Source: Sphingobium trunci (GTDB lineage: Bacteria > Pseudomonadota > Alphaproteobacteria > Sphingomonadales > Sphingomonadaceae). Taken from it: a stretch of 64,000 bases of DNA. Made by a program: the position numbers and the translations under genes. The notes under the pieces are model-generated. The model was not told where the DNA came from and ran no database searches. It worked only from the letters and a program-made list of their open reading frames with translations. This document shows, piece by piece, positions 18,178 to 27,387 of the stretch. The DNA lies in NCBI RefSeq assembly GCF_022664535.1, contig NZ_JAKUJY010000001.1, positions 248,001 through 312,000 on the forward strand, read 5' to 3'. Position 1 is the stretch's first letter; the number at the start of each line of letters is the position of its first letter.

Positions 18178-18957
18178 TTGCCCGGATTGCGCCGCACCAT
18201 CCGCTTATGGGCGCGTACCGGCGCGCTGGCCGCCAGCCTGCTGCTCTGCCTGATCCCGCATCTGCTCTGGCGCATGGCGGGCTTTCGCTCGCCATGGCCG
18301 CAACGCTTTCTCGGCATGGCCGCCCGCTCGGTCGGCGCACGCGTGCGGGTGGACGGGCACGTCTTCCACGGCGACAGTTTCATCGTCGCCAATCATGTGA
18401 GCTGGATCGACATATTGGCGCTCGGCGGCGCGACCGGCGCCGCCTTCGTCGCGCATGACGGCATAGCGGGCTGGCCGGTCATCGGCTGGCTCGCGGCGCA
18501 GAACAACACGCTGTTCGTATCCCGCAACCGGCGCGGGGCGCTGTCGTCCCAACTCGATGCCCTGCGCGCCGCGCTGGCCGGGCATCAGCCCGTCGCGCTC
18601 TTTCCGGAGGGTACCACCAGCGACGGCAGCGGCCTGCTGCCGTTCAAGCCTTCGCTGCTCGCCGTCCTTCTCCCGCCGCCCCGCTCGGTCCGCATTCAAC
18701 CCGTGCATATCGATTATGGCGCGGCCACCCCCGAAATCGCCTGGCATGGCGCCGAACCCGCTGGCGCGAACGTAAGGCGCCTGCTCGAACGCCAGGGCCG
18801 CCTTGACGTCACGCTGCGTTTTCTGGAGCCGTTCGACCCCGCCATTTGCCCGGATCGCAAGATATTGGCTGCGATGACGCAGGAAAGAATCGCGGCAAGC
18901 ATCGCCACCTTTCACTCCGGCGCGGCCCCCTGTATAGCTGGCCCACATGAATCGTAA
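18178..18957 (+). CDS. plsC: 1-acyl-sn-glycerol-3-phosphate acyltransferase
   Basis: This enzyme acylates lysophosphatidate to phosphatidate at the inner membrane. The 259-residue protein has an N-terminal hydrophobic helix (GALAASLLLCLIPHLLW), the catalytic motif NHVSWID (Hx4D) and the substrate-binding motif FPEGTTS. It starts at TTG 18178, 8 bases after fur, and its end overlaps miaB by 11 bases, so it appears part of one operon. Ornithine-lipid acyltransferases share these motifs, so the acceptor is inferred. Confidence 0.9.
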   Translation: MPGLRRTIRLWARTGALAASLLLCLIPHLLWRMAGFRSPWPQRFLGMAARSVGARVRVDGHVFHGDSFIVANHVSWIDILALGGATGAAFVAHDGIAGWPVIGWLAAQNNTLFVSRNRRGALSSQLDALRAALAGHQPVALFPEGTTSDGSGLLPFKPSLLAVLLPPPRSVRIQPVHIDYGAATPEIAWHGAEPAGANVRRLLERQGRLDVTLRFLEPFDPAICPDRKILAAMTQERIAASIATFHSGAAPCIAGPHES

Positions 18958-20296
18958 CGACGCCCCAAAGACTCCAGCGACTTTCCACGTCAAATCCTTC
19001 GGCTGCCAGATGAACGTCTATGATGGCGAGCGCATGGCCGAGATGCTGGGCACGCGCGGCATGATCCCCGCCGCCGAGGGCGCAGAGGCCGATCTGGTCA
19101 TCCTCAACACCTGCCACATCCGCGAAAAGGCGGTGGACAAGGTCTATTCCGACATCGGCCGCCTGACCCGCGAGGACGGCACCCGCCCGATGATCGCGGT
19201 CGCGGGCTGCGTCGCGCAGGCGGAGGGCGGCGAAATCCAGCGCCGCGCCCGCAATGTCGACATCGTCGTCGGCCCGCAGGCCTATCATCACCTGCCCGAC
19301 CTCATCGACAAGGCCGGTCGCGGGGAAACGGCGGTCGATACTGACATGCCGCCGGCCTCCAAATTCGGCGCCCTTCCCGCCCGTACGAAGCAGGCGCGGC
19401 CCACCGCTTTCCTGACGATCATGGAGGGCTGCGACAAATTCTGCACCTATTGCGTCGTGCCCTATACGCGCGGCGCGGAAATCAGCCGGACATGGTCCGC
19501 CATCCTCGATGAAGCCAGGGCGCTGGTCGACGGTGGCGTGCGGGAAATCACCCTGCTCGGCCAGAACGTCAATGCCTGGACAGGCGAGGACGACAGGGGC
19601 CGCGCACAAGGCATGGACGGTCTCGTCCGCGAACTGGCCAAGATCGATGCCCTGAAGCGCATCCGCTACACCACCAGCCACCCCAACGACATGAGCGACG
19701 GCCTGATCGCCGCCCATGGCGACGAACCCAAGCTGATGCCGTTCCTCCATCTGCCCGTGCAGTCGGGCAATGACCGGGTGCTGAGGGCCATGAACCGCAG
19801 CCACAGCGCCGACAGCTATCTGCGCATCATCGAGAGGGTCCGCGAAGCCCGTGCCGACATCGCGCTGTCCGGCGACTTCATCGTCGGCTTCCCCGGTGAA
19901 ACCGACGCCGAGTTCGAGGATACGCTGAAGATCGTCGAGCAGGTCCGCTACGCTCAATGCTACAGCTTCAAATATAGCCCCCGCCCGGGCACGCCCGCCG
20001 CGGACATGGATCACCAGATCCCGATGGAGGTGATGGACGAACGCCTCGCCCGCCTCCAGGCCGCGATCAACCGGCATCAGGCCGAATTCAACGCCGCGAC
20101 CATCGGCCGCCGCACGGACATCCTGCTGGAGCGCAAGGGCCGCCACCCCGGCCAGCTCATCGGCAAGTCACCCTGGCTCCAGTCGGTGGTCGTCACCGCG
20201 CCTGAACTTTCCATCGGCGACATGGTTGAAGTCGATATCATCAGTGCCGGCCCGAACAGTCTGGCCGGCGAACCCAGCAGGAGGAAGGCCGCTTGA
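18947..20296 (+). CDS. miaB: tRNA-2-methylthio-N6-dimethylallyladenosine synthase
   Basis: MiaB is a radical-SAM methylthiotransferase modifying A37 of tRNAs. The 449-residue product has the three N-terminal cluster Cys (FGCQMNVYD, NTCHIRE, AGCVAQ) and the radical-SAM motif CDKFCTYCVVPYTRG (Cx3Cx2C). It also has GGVREITLLGQNVNAW and a C-terminal TRAM domain. Its start lies within the end of plsC. miaB-phoH-ybeY-corC is a long-conserved bacterial order. Confidence 0.97.
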   Translation: MNRNDAPKTPATFHVKSFGCQMNVYDGERMAEMLGTRGMIPAAEGAEADLVILNTCHIREKAVDKVYSDIGRLTREDGTRPMIAVAGCVAQAEGGEIQRRARNVDIVVGPQAYHHLPDLIDKAGRGETAVDTDMPPASKFGALPARTKQARPTAFLTIMEGCDKFCTYCVVPYTRGAEISRTWSAILDEARALVDGGVREITLLGQNVNAWTGEDDRGRAQGMDGLVRELAKIDALKRIRYTTSHPNDMSDGLIAAHGDEPKLMPFLHLPVQSGNDRVLRAMNRSHSADSYLRIIERVREARADIALSGDFIVGFPGETDAEFEDTLKIVEQVRYAQCYSFKYSPRPGTPAADMDHQIPMEVMDERLARLQAAINRHQAEFNAATIGRRTDILLERKGRHPGQLIGKSPWLQSVVVTAPELSIGDMVEVDIISAGPNSLAGEPSRRKAA

Positions 20297-20418
20297 ACCT
20301 ACTCAAAGTCGTTTCCGTGGCTACGGGAACCCAGCTCCGAACCGGTCCCTCGGGTGCAACGGACAGGAGATGGATATTCGCTCTGGCGGATATGACAAAT
20401 GGGAAGGGAGGCTGCTGA

Positions 20419-21423
20419 ATGTCGAAGAAACCCAATCATCATCATCGCGGCGACGTCGCCGAACGCGCCCGTCTCGAAGTCACCTTCGACCGCCCGCATC
20501 TTCTGGGCGCGCTGTTCGGGCAATATGACCAGAATCTCGTCGCCATAGAGAACCGCCTGGGCGTCTATATCGCCGCGCGCGGCAACAAGCTCCAGATCGA
20601 GGGCGAGGCCGAAGCCGCCGCCCGCGCCCGCGACGTGATGACCGGCCTCTACAACCGCATCGTCGCGGGACAGGAAATCGACGCGGGCGCGGTCGAAGCC
20701 GTCATCGCCATGTCCGCCGAACCGATGCTGGACGGCATCATCCGCCACGACGTGGCCGAACCGCCCAAGGTGATGATCCGCACGCGCAAGAAGACCATCG
20801 TCCCGCGCTCCGCCACGCAGGTGACGTACATGGAGGCGCTGACCCGCAACGACATCATCTTCGCACTCGGCCCGGCGGGCACCGGCAAGACCTATCTCGC
20901 CGTCGCGCAGGCGGTCAGCCAGCTCATCACCGGCAGCGTCGACCGCCTGATCCTCTCCCGCCCCGCCGTCGAGGCGGGCGAGCGGCTGGGCTTCCTGCCC
21001 GGCGACATGAAGGAGAAGGTCGATCCCTATCTGCGCCCGATCTACGATGCGCTCTACGACACGCTCCCGGCCGAGCAGGTCGAACGCCGCATCGCGTCCG
21101 GGGAGATCGAGATCGCGCCCCTCGCCTTCATGCGCGGCCGCACCCTCGCCAACGCCTTCATCGTGCTGGACGAGGCGCAGAACACCACCGTCGCCCAGAT
21201 GAAGATGTTCCTCACCCGCTTCGGTGAGGGCAGCCGCATGGTGATCTGCGGCGACCCGCGGCAGGTCGACCTGCCGCAGCCGGGCGTTTCGGGCCTGGCC
21301 GATGCGGTCGCCCGGCTGGAGGGGGTGGAGGGCATTTCGGTCGTGCCCTTCGGCATCGGCGACGTCGTCCGCCACCCGGTCGTCGGCCGTATCGTCCAGG
21401 CCTATGAGGGGCCGGACGCATGA
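20419..21423 (+). CDS. PhoH-family ATPase (YbeZ)
   Basis: This is a 334-residue P-loop protein with [15 protein letters not shown] (Walker A) and [17 protein letters not shown] (Walker B), plus an N-terminal KH-like region. It belongs to the PhoH/YbeZ group that works with YbeY in rRNA maturation and RNA turnover. The ATG at 20419 is preceded by GGGAAGGGAGG. It is about 120 bases after miaB and overlaps ybeY by 4 bases. Confidence 0.95.
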   Translation: MSKKPNHHHRGDVAERARLEVTFDRPHLLGALFGQYDQNLVAIENRLGVYIAARGNKLQIEGEAEAAARARDVMTGLYNRIVAGQEIDAGAVEAVIAMSAEPMLDGIIRHDVAEPPKVMIRTRKKTIVPRSATQVTYMEALTRNDIIFALGPAGTGKTYLAVAQAVSQLITGSVDRLILSRPAVEAGERLGFLPGDMKEKVDPYLRPIYDALYDTLPAEQVERRIASGEIEIAPLAFMRGRTLANAFIVLDEAQNTTVAQMKMFLTRFGEGSRMVICGDPRQVDLPQPGVSGLADAVARLEGVEGISVVPFGIGDVVRHPVVGRIVQAYEGPDA

Positions 21424-21926
21424 TCGAAGTCGCCGTCCTCCACGATCAGGGCTGGCCGGACGCCGACTGGGAATTGCTGGCCCAGCGCGCCGTCGTCGCC
21501 GCCATCACGCACAGCCCCTATGCCGCCTTCGCGACGGAGGAAACGCTGTACGAGGTCGCGGTCAAGCTCACCACCGACGCGGAGGTGCATCAACTCAACC
21601 GCGCCTATCGGGAGAAGGACAGGCCGACCAACGTCCTGTCCTTCCCCATGGTGCAGTCGGACCTGCTGGAAACCACGGCCAACACCGACGATGGCGAGGT
21701 CATATTGGGCGATATCGTGCTGGCGGAGGGGGTCTGCGCCGCCGAAGCCGCGGAAAAGGGCATCTCCATTGCCGATCATGCCACGCATCTGATCGTGCAT
21801 GGGACTTTTCATTTGCTGGGATATGATCATATGGAGGATGCCGAAGCCGAAGCGATGGAAGCGCTTGAGACGCAATCGCTCCTCAGCCTCGGCATTTCCG
21901 ATCCCTATGGGGACCGGTACGGCTGA
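21420..21926 (+). CDS. ybeY: rRNA maturation endoribonuclease YbeY
   Basis: This is a zinc-dependent single-strand endoribonuclease of 168 residues, needed for 16S 3'-end processing and ribosome quality control. The zinc motif HGxxHLxGYDH is complete in HLIVHGTFHLLGYDHMEDAE, and NVLSFPM is the conserved upstream segment. It starts inside the phoH stop region (ATGA). Confidence 0.97.
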   Translation: MIEVAVLHDQGWPDADWELLAQRAVVAAITHSPYAAFATEETLYEVAVKLTTDAEVHQLNRAYREKDRPTNVLSFPMVQSDLLETTANTDDGEVILGDIVLAEGVCAAEAAEKGISIADHATHLIVHGTFHLLGYDHMEDAEAEAMEALETQSLLSLGISDPYGDRYG

Positions 21927-21953
21927 AGATTGAACAGGGGATCAGGAACGGAA

Positions 21954-22901
21954 ATGGCGGAAGGCAGTCCGAAGGACGGCAACGGTTCGAAGGAATCGGA
22001 CAGTAGCGGCCAGGAAGGCGGTTTATGGAGCGGCCTCAAGTCGCTGCTTTTCGGTGAAGAAGAGAGCCACAGCCTCCGCCGCGAGCTGGAGGATGCGCTC
22101 GACGAATATGACGAGGATGAGCAGGACAAGGGCACTTCCCCCCCTGCCAAGGGCGACCTTTCGGCGATCGAGCGCCAGATGGTCCGCAACCTCCTCCATT
22201 TTTCCGAACATACGGTCGACGACGTGGCCGTTCCCCGCGCGGACATCATCGCGATCGAGGAAAAGGCGAGCTTCGCCGATCTCGCGGCCCTGTTCGCGGA
22301 GGCCGGCCACAGCCGCATCCCGGTCTATCGCGAAACGCTCGATACGATCGTGGGCATGGTCCATATCCGCGACGCCTTCGCGATCCTGGCGGGCAAGGCG
22401 CCGGTTCCCGACACGCTGGAACCGCTGATCCGCCAGCCGCTCTATGTCCCCGAAAGCATGGGCGCGCTTGACCTGCTCGCGGAAATGCGCGCCAAACGCA
22501 CCCATCTCGCCATCGTGCTGGACGAATATTCCGGCACCGAAGGCCTGCTGACCTTCGAGGATCTGGTCGAGGAAATCGTCGGCGATGTCGAGGACGAGCA
22601 TGACGAGGAACCCGAAGCGCTGCTGGTCCCGCTGGAAGGCGGCCTGTGGGAAGCCGACGCGCGCGCCGAACTGGACGATGTCGCCAAGGACATCGACGAG
22701 AAGCTCGCCGATGTCGAGGAGGATGTCGACACGCTGGGCGGGCTGGCCTTCGTGATCGCGGGCCGGGTGCCGGAACCGGGCGAGATCATCGAGCATGAGG
22801 AAAGCGGCTGGAAGCTGGAGATACTGGCCAGCGACGGCCGCCGCGTCAGCCGCCTGCGGCTGCACCCGCCGGTGAAGAGGGAGATCGAAGAAAGCGAATG
22901 A
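21954..22901 (+). CDS. CBS-domain protein of the CorC/YbeX type
   Basis: This is a 315-residue cytoplasmic protein. It has a charged leader, then two CBS domains (VAVPRADIIAIEEKASFADL..., then PLYVPESMGALDLLAEMR) and the CorC/HlyC transporter-associated domain (LEGGLWEADARAELDDV). It is linked genetically to ribosome biogenesis (YbeX) and to Mg/Co efflux (CorC). The start chosen is ATG 21954, with GGAACGG just upstream; a TTG at 21930 is also in frame. In many bacteria lnt follows; here a convergent gene follows instead. Confidence 0.93.
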   Translation: MAEGSPKDGNGSKESDSSGQEGGLWSGLKSLLFGEEESHSLRRELEDALDEYDEDEQDKGTSPPAKGDLSAIERQMVRNLLHFSEHTVDDVAVPRADIIAIEEKASFADLAALFAEAGHSRIPVYRETLDTIVGMVHIRDAFAILAGKAPVPDTLEPLIRQPLYVPESMGALDLLAEMRAKRTHLAIVLDEYSGTEGLLTFEDLVEEIVGDVEDEHDEEPEALLVPLEGGLWEADARAELDDVAKDIDEKLADVEEDVDTLGGLAFVIAGRVPEPGEIIEHEESGWKLEILASDGRRVSRLRLHPPVKREIEESE

Positions 22902-22930
22902 TGCGCGCAGGGAGCCGGTCCGCCTGCGGA

Positions 22931-23302
22931 TCAGTTCGCCGCCCCTTCTTCCTTCGCCAGCAGCCATCGCAATGCCGGATCGGGCAGGTCGAATATCCGC
23001 AGATAGGGCTGGGTCATGATGCGGCGGACCTGCATCCGCGCGATGACGCTGGGGGTCACGATGGCGATCCGGCGGGCCTTGGGGAAATCCCCCAGATTGC
23101 GGGCGAAGGAGTCCAGCGCTTCGCGCGTCTGCACGGCGCTGTCGCTCATGTCCATGCGCAGCAGATAGCCGGGCTGGAAAGCTTCCTCCAGAAATCGCCG
23201 CTTCAGCAGCCGCGCATAATCGGCAATGGCCCGATCCGTGAACGTGCCGGTCCATTTGATGTCGAGCAGGTTCAACTCATGCCGGAAATCAATGAGATAC
23301 AT
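22931..23302 (-). CDS. Hypothetical SpoIIAA/STAS-like protein
   Basis: The function is unknown. The 123-residue product reads MYLIDFRHELNLLDIKWTG, then FTDRAIADYARLLKRRFLEE and LLRMDMSDSAVQTREALDSF. The alternating beta/alpha pattern and an 'effort to fix' segment (KARRIAIVTPSVIARMQ) resemble the SpoIIAA-like (STAS/SEC14) superfamily. It is convergent with corC. There is no signal peptide. Confidence 0.6.
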   Translation of the reverse strand: MYLIDFRHELNLLDIKWTGTFTDRAIADYARLLKRRFLEEAFQPGYLLRMDMSDSAVQTREALDSFARNLGDFPKARRIAIVTPSVIARMQVRRIMTQPYLRIFDLPDPALRWLLAKEEGAAN

Positions 23303-23468
23303 GATCTTGCCTCCACGCGCTGATTGCCCGTCAAAGCTTTAGGAAGGCTTACGCCCACCCCCTTTTTAACAATGATGCAGATTGGAAATGCGGGCGAAAT
23401 ATTAAGGGCTTGTGGGTAAGGTCCGTCGGCACCCGGCCCGCCAGATGCGGGCGCGAACATGGTTGATC

Positions 23469-24962
23469 ATGCGACAGGAACGATTGAATTTTGCCAGGGC
23501 CCGCGCGTTCGCCGCTCCGGCGGCGCCATGGATGCCCCATGAAAAATGGCTGTTCGCACTCATCTGCCTCACCACCCTCTTCTTCGCCTGCGTGACGCCG
23601 CCCTTCCAGGCGCCGGACGAAAACCAGCATTATATGAAGGCGCTGATGCTCTCGGAAGGACGCATGCTGACCGAACAGCGCGGCCCGAAGACCGGCGCAG
23701 ACCTGCCCGCCGCCGCCATCGACCTGCATGACGTCCATTTCCCCACCGGCGCGTCCGCCGCCCCGCGCCTGTTCGACAAGGGCATGCTCGTGAAGGCATG
23801 GAACGCCCCATCGACGGAGGCACGCCGCTTCGCCGATTTTCCCAACGTCGCCAACTATTCCCCGACCCTCTATGCGCCCGGCGCGCTCGGCCTGCGGATC
23901 GGCGACAGTCTCGGCCTGCCGCGCCTCGGCGCCTTCTATATCGGGCGGATCGCCAATGCGCTGCTGGCGATCGCCATGCTCGGCGCGGCGCTCCGCCTGC
24001 TCCCCTTCGGCCGCCCCGCCATGCTGGCCACCGCCCTGCTGCCGACCTTCGCCTATCAGAGCGGATCGCTCTCCCCCGACGCGGTGATCGACGGTCTCGG
24101 CTTTCTCGGCCTCGCCCTTGCCCTCCATGTCGCTTTCGGCGATCAAGCGGCGCGTCGCGGCACGGCTCTGTTCCTCATCGCTCCCCTGCTGGCGCTCGCC
24201 AAGGGCGTCTACCTGCCACTGATGGCCGCCGGGCTGCGTTGGCCGAAGGCGTGGCGCGATCCGCGCCCCTGGCTGATCCTGGCCGCGATGACGTCAGGCG
24301 CGCTGGTATTCCTGCTCTGGATGAAATGGTCCGGCGCCAGTCACCATGGCAGCCAGGCGCTCTACCAGATCGTCTCCCGCAAGACCGGAGAGACCGTCCT
24401 GACCGCCCCGCTGGAACGGCAACTCGCCGTGATCGCGCAAGACCCCGTCGCCTATCTGCGCATCCTCGCTGCCAGCATGACGGAACGGGCGCCGGTCTAT
24501 GCGCTCCAGATCGTCGGGCGCTTCGGCTGGAACGCGATATTGCTGCCGCTGCTTGCCTATCCGATGGCGGCACTGATGCTGGGCGCCGCCATGCTGAGCG
24601 GCAGCGGCACGCGCTTCTCCGCTGGGCAGCGCCTCTGGTGGCTGGCCGTCGCGGCGGGCATTGTGCTGCTGATCGAAACCGCCATGTATCTGACCGGCAC
24701 GCCGCTGGGCGCCGACTATATTCAGGGGACGCAGGGCCGCTATTTCCTGCCGGTCCTGCCGCTGGCCCTGCTGGCCGTGATGCCCGCCTGTCCCCTGCGC
24801 GGCGCGCGGGCGCTCTTCACCGGAACGGCCACGCTGCTCCTACCGATCGCCGCCGCGACGGCGTTCGACAGCTTCTGGGTCCATGGCTTCGTCACCGCCG
24901 ACGGCATGCCCCCGCATCACACCCTGATCCGGGCGCTCACCCTCCCCTCGCCCCGCTGGTAG
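23469..24962 (+). CDS. DUF2142-family polytopic membrane protein
   Basis: This large integral membrane protein (about 497 residues from ATG 23469) has an N-terminal helix (WLFALICLTTLFFACV), then the family marker PPFQAPDENQHYMKAL and about ten further hydrophobic segments. DUF2142 proteins resemble glycosyltransferase-C-type enzymes in topology, and many sit in surface-glycan loci; the role here is unknown. A GTG at 23412 with AAGGG upstream could be the true start. Its last 123 bases overlap the convergent PAP2 gene. Confidence 0.8.
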   Translation: MRQERLNFARARAFAAPAAPWMPHEKWLFALICLTTLFFACVTPPFQAPDENQHYMKALMLSEGRMLTEQRGPKTGADLPAAAIDLHDVHFPTGASAAPRLFDKGMLVKAWNAPSTEARRFADFPNVANYSPTLYAPGALGLRIGDSLGLPRLGAFYIGRIANALLAIAMLGAALRLLPFGRPAMLATALLPTFAYQSGSLSPDAVIDGLGFLGLALALHVAFGDQAARRGTALFLIAPLLALAKGVYLPLMAAGLRWPKAWRDPRPWLILAAMTSGALVFLLWMKWSGASHHGSQALYQIVSRKTGETVLTAPLERQLAVIAQDPVAYLRILAASMTERAPVYALQIVGRFGWNAILLPLLAYPMAALMLGAAMLSGSGTRFSAGQRLWWLAVAAGIVLLIETAMYLTGTPLGADYIQGTQGRYFLPVLPLALLAVMPACPLRGARALFTGTATLLLPIAAATAFDSFWVHGFVTADGMPPHHTLIRALTLPSPRW

Positions 24963-25535
24963 CCAGGCGCGGCACAGGGCCAGCCAGCCCAGCCCCTCGA
25001 TCCATCCGGCCAGCACGTCGCTCGGCCAGTGCACGCCCAGCCACACCCGGCTGACCCCGATCAGCCCGACAAGGGCCGCCGCCGCCGCATAGGCCGGCCA
25101 CCGCCCCGCAAGCAGCGCCAGCGCGCCGAAGAACATCATGTTGCCCGCCGAATGCCCGCTGGGAAAGCTGTAGCTGTTGACGATGTCGAGATGCGGCAGC
25201 AGATCGGGCCGGGGCGCGGCAAAGACCTGCTTGAGCGCCAGGTTCAGCACCGTCCCGCCGATCACCAGCAGCAGCAGCCAGACCGCCCGGTGTCGTGCCC
25301 GGAAATAGAGGATCAGGCAGGCCATCCCGGCCAGAAGGAAGCGGCCCGCCGTTCCCCCGATGGCGGAGGCGGCAAGCATGACCGGCGTGACATAGCCGCC
25401 CGCACCGCCATTCCGCGCCCGCCCGGCCATTTCCATCAGGCCGGCATTCCATCGATCCAGCCAGCCGGCGCGCTGAACGAGCGCGATCGCCAGAACGCAA
25501 AAAAGCGCGAGAGCCAAAGCCCCCGCGCCTTTCAT
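24840..25535 (-). CDS. PAP2-family membrane phosphatase
   Basis: This is a 231-residue integral membrane phosphatase with all three acid-phosphatase motifs: KQVFAAPRP (Kx6RP), YSFPSGHSA (PSGH) and SRVWLGVHWPSDV (SRx5H). It likely dephosphorylates a lipid phosphate or undecaprenyl pyrophosphate. The start is taken as ATG 25535 before the first helix. The C-terminal 40 residues, rich in Arg/Gly, are encoded opposite the end of the DUF2142 gene and look unconserved, so the functional stop may be a late accretion. Confidence 0.88.
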   Translation of the reverse strand: MKGAGALALALFCVLAIALVQRAGWLDRWNAGLMEMAGRARNGGAGGYVTPVMLAASAIGGTAGRFLLAGMACLILYFRARHRAVWLLLLVIGGTVLNLALKQVFAAPRPDLLPHLDIVNSYSFPSGHSAGNMMFFGALALLAGRWPAYAAAAALVGLIGVSRVWLGVHWPSDVLAGWIEGLGWLALCRAWLPAGRGEGERPDQGVMRGHAVGGDEAMDPEAVERRRGGDR

Positions 25536-25551
25536 CCGGCTTTTGCGCCGA

Positions 25552-26946
25552 TCAGATATGGAGCGCACGCCCATAAGCGGCGAGCACGCTTTCATGCATG
25601 GATTCCGAAATGGTCGGGTGCGGGAAGACCGTATGCATCAATTCCGCCTCGGTCGTTTCCAGCGTCTTGCCGATGGTGAAGCCCTGGATCATCTCGGTCA
25701 CTTCCGCGCCGACCATATGCGCGCCCAGCAATTCCCCGGTCCTGGCGTCGAACACCGTCTTGGTGAAGCCCTCCGCCTCGCCCAGCGCGATCGCCTTGCC
25801 ATTGCCGATGAAGGGGAACATGCCGACCTTCACCTCATAGCCTGCTTCCTTCGCCTTGGCTTCGGTCAGGCCGACGCTGGCGATCTGCGGATGGCAATAG
25901 GTGCAACCCGGAATGTTGCGCACGTCCATGGCGTGCGGATGCTTGCCCGCGATCGCCTCCGCCGCGATCACGCCCTCATGGCTCGCCTTGTGCGCCAGCC
26001 ATGGCGGCGCGGTGACGTCGCCGATCGCCCAGATGCCGTCCACATTGGTCTTGCAGCTGGGATCGGTGACGATATGGCCCCGCTCGGTCTTCACGCCCAG
26101 CGTTTCCAGCCCGATATTCTCGGTATTGGGCACGATGCCGATGGCGACGATGACATGGCTGTATTCGCCATTCACGATCTTGCCGTCCTTGCCCTTGATC
26201 GCGGCCTTGACGCCATTGGCACCGACTTCCAGCTTCTCGACGCCAGCGCCGGTCATGATGGTCATGCCCTGCTTCTTGAGCGCCTTTTCGAGGAATGCGG
26301 AAACATCGGCATCCTCGACCGGCACCACGCGGTCCATCATCTCCACCACGGTCACGTTGGCGCCCATGTCATTGTAGAAGCTGGCGAATTCGATCCCGAT
26401 CGCGCCCGATCCGATGACCAGCAGCTTGCCGGGCATTTCCGGCGGCGTCATGGCATGGCGATAGGTCCACACCCGCTTGCCGTCCGCCGGAGCGAAGGGC
26501 AGGTCGCGAGCGCGGGCGCCGGTGGCGACGATGATGTTCTTTGCCGTCAGTTCCTCGGTCTTGCCGTCCTTCGTGACCGACAGCCTGCCCTTCGCGACCA
26601 GCTTGCCCTCGCCCATATGGACCGCGATCTTGTTCTTCTTCATCAGGTGCGTGACGCCCTGATTGAGCTGCTTGGCAACCCCGCGCGAACGCTTCACCAC
26701 CGCCTCGATATCGGCGCTGATCTTTTCCGCGACCAGGCCATAATCCTTGGCATGGCTCATATAATGATAGATTTCCGCCGAACGCAGCAGCGCCTTGGTC
26801 GGAATACAGCCCCAGTTGAGGCAAATGCCGCCCAGATTCTCGCGCTCGACGATGGCGGTCTTCAGCCCCAGCTGCGCGGCGCGGATCGCGGCCACATAAC
26901 CGCCGGGGCCGGAACCCAGAACGATGACATCGTAATTCTCAGCCAT
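25552..26946 (-). CDS. lpdA: Dihydrolipoyl dehydrogenase (E3)
   Basis: This is a FAD disulfide oxidoreductase that reoxidises the lipoamide of 2-oxoacid dehydrogenase complexes. The 464-residue protein has the FAD motif VIVLGSGPGGYVAAIRAAQ and the redox disulfide GGICLNWGCIPTKALL. The NAD motif is LVIGSGAIGIEFASF and the catalytic His-Glu is in HTVFPHPTISE. Located just downstream of the E2 gene, it probably serves pyruvate dehydrogenase. The E1 genes are not in the window. Confidence 0.97.
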   Translation of the reverse strand: MAENYDVIVLGSGPGGYVAAIRAAQLGLKTAIVERENLGGICLNWGCIPTKALLRSAEIYHYMSHAKDYGLVAEKISADIEAVVKRSRGVAKQLNQGVTHLMKKNKIAVHMGEGKLVAKGRLSVTKDGKTEELTAKNIIVATGARARDLPFAPADGKRVWTYRHAMTPPEMPGKLLVIGSGAIGIEFASFYNDMGANVTVVEMMDRVVPVEDADVSAFLEKALKKQGMTIMTGAGVEKLEVGANGVKAAIKGKDGKIVNGEYSHVIVAIGIVPNTENIGLETLGVKTERGHIVTDPSCKTNVDGIWAIGDVTAPPWLAHKASHEGVIAAEAIAGKHPHAMDVRNIPGCTYCHPQIASVGLTEAKAKEAGYEVKVGMFPFIGNGKAIALGEAEGFTKTVFDARTGELLGAHMVGAEVTEMIQGFTIGKTLETTEAELMHTVFPHPTISESMHESVLAAYGRALHI

Positions 26947-26979
26947 TGATAGTCTTTCTTCTGTGCAGGAAGATGAATG

Positions 26980-27387
26980 TCACGCCGCGGCGGGCGTGAA
27001 GGGCGGCACGGAACGGGGCTGACGATCCTCCCCGATCGCAACGAAGGTGAAGGTCGCCTTGGTCACGCGATAGGATCGGTCGTCATGCCGGGCACGGCGC
27101 CAGGCTTCTACATCGATCTTCATCGACGTGCGCCCGACGGATTTCAGAGTTGCGAAGACCGACACCTCGTCGCCGACGACGACGGGCCGAAGGAAGCTCA
27201 TCCCCTCGACCGCGATGGTGACGGCGCGTCCATGGCTGTGCCGGGCGGCGACCGATCCGGCTGCCGAGTCCATCAGGCTCATCAGCCAGCCGCCGAAAAT
27301 ATCCCCATAAGGATTGGTGTCGGCGGGCATGGCGATGACGCGCACCGCCGGGCTGTCCTCCGGCGGCTGCTCGTCCACGCCAGCCAT
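26980..27387 (-). CDS. Acyl-CoA thioesterase, YciA-like hotdog fold
   Basis: This 135-residue hotdog-fold thioesterase carries the family hallmark MPADTNPYGDIFGGWLMSLM, with the catalytic Asn/Asp region, and VARHSHGRAVTIAVEGMSFL. It hydrolyses medium/long acyl-CoAs in YciA relatives. The start codon overlaps the stop of the E2 gene by one base (TGATG), which suggests translational coupling with pdhC and transcription before lpdA. A link to acetyl-CoA release is inference. Confidence 0.88.
   Translation of the reverse strand: MAGVDEQPPEDSPAVRVIAMPADTNPYGDIFGGWLMSLMDSAAGSVAARHSHGRAVTIAVEGMSFLRPVVVGDEVSVFATLKSVGRTSMKIDVEAWRRARHDDRSYRVTKATFTFVAIGEDRQPRSVPPFTPAAA

Noticed and set aside
18947..18957. 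Possible frameshift between plsC and miaB because they overlap
   Set aside because: Both ends carry complete family sequence; an 11-base overlap is a normal operon feature.
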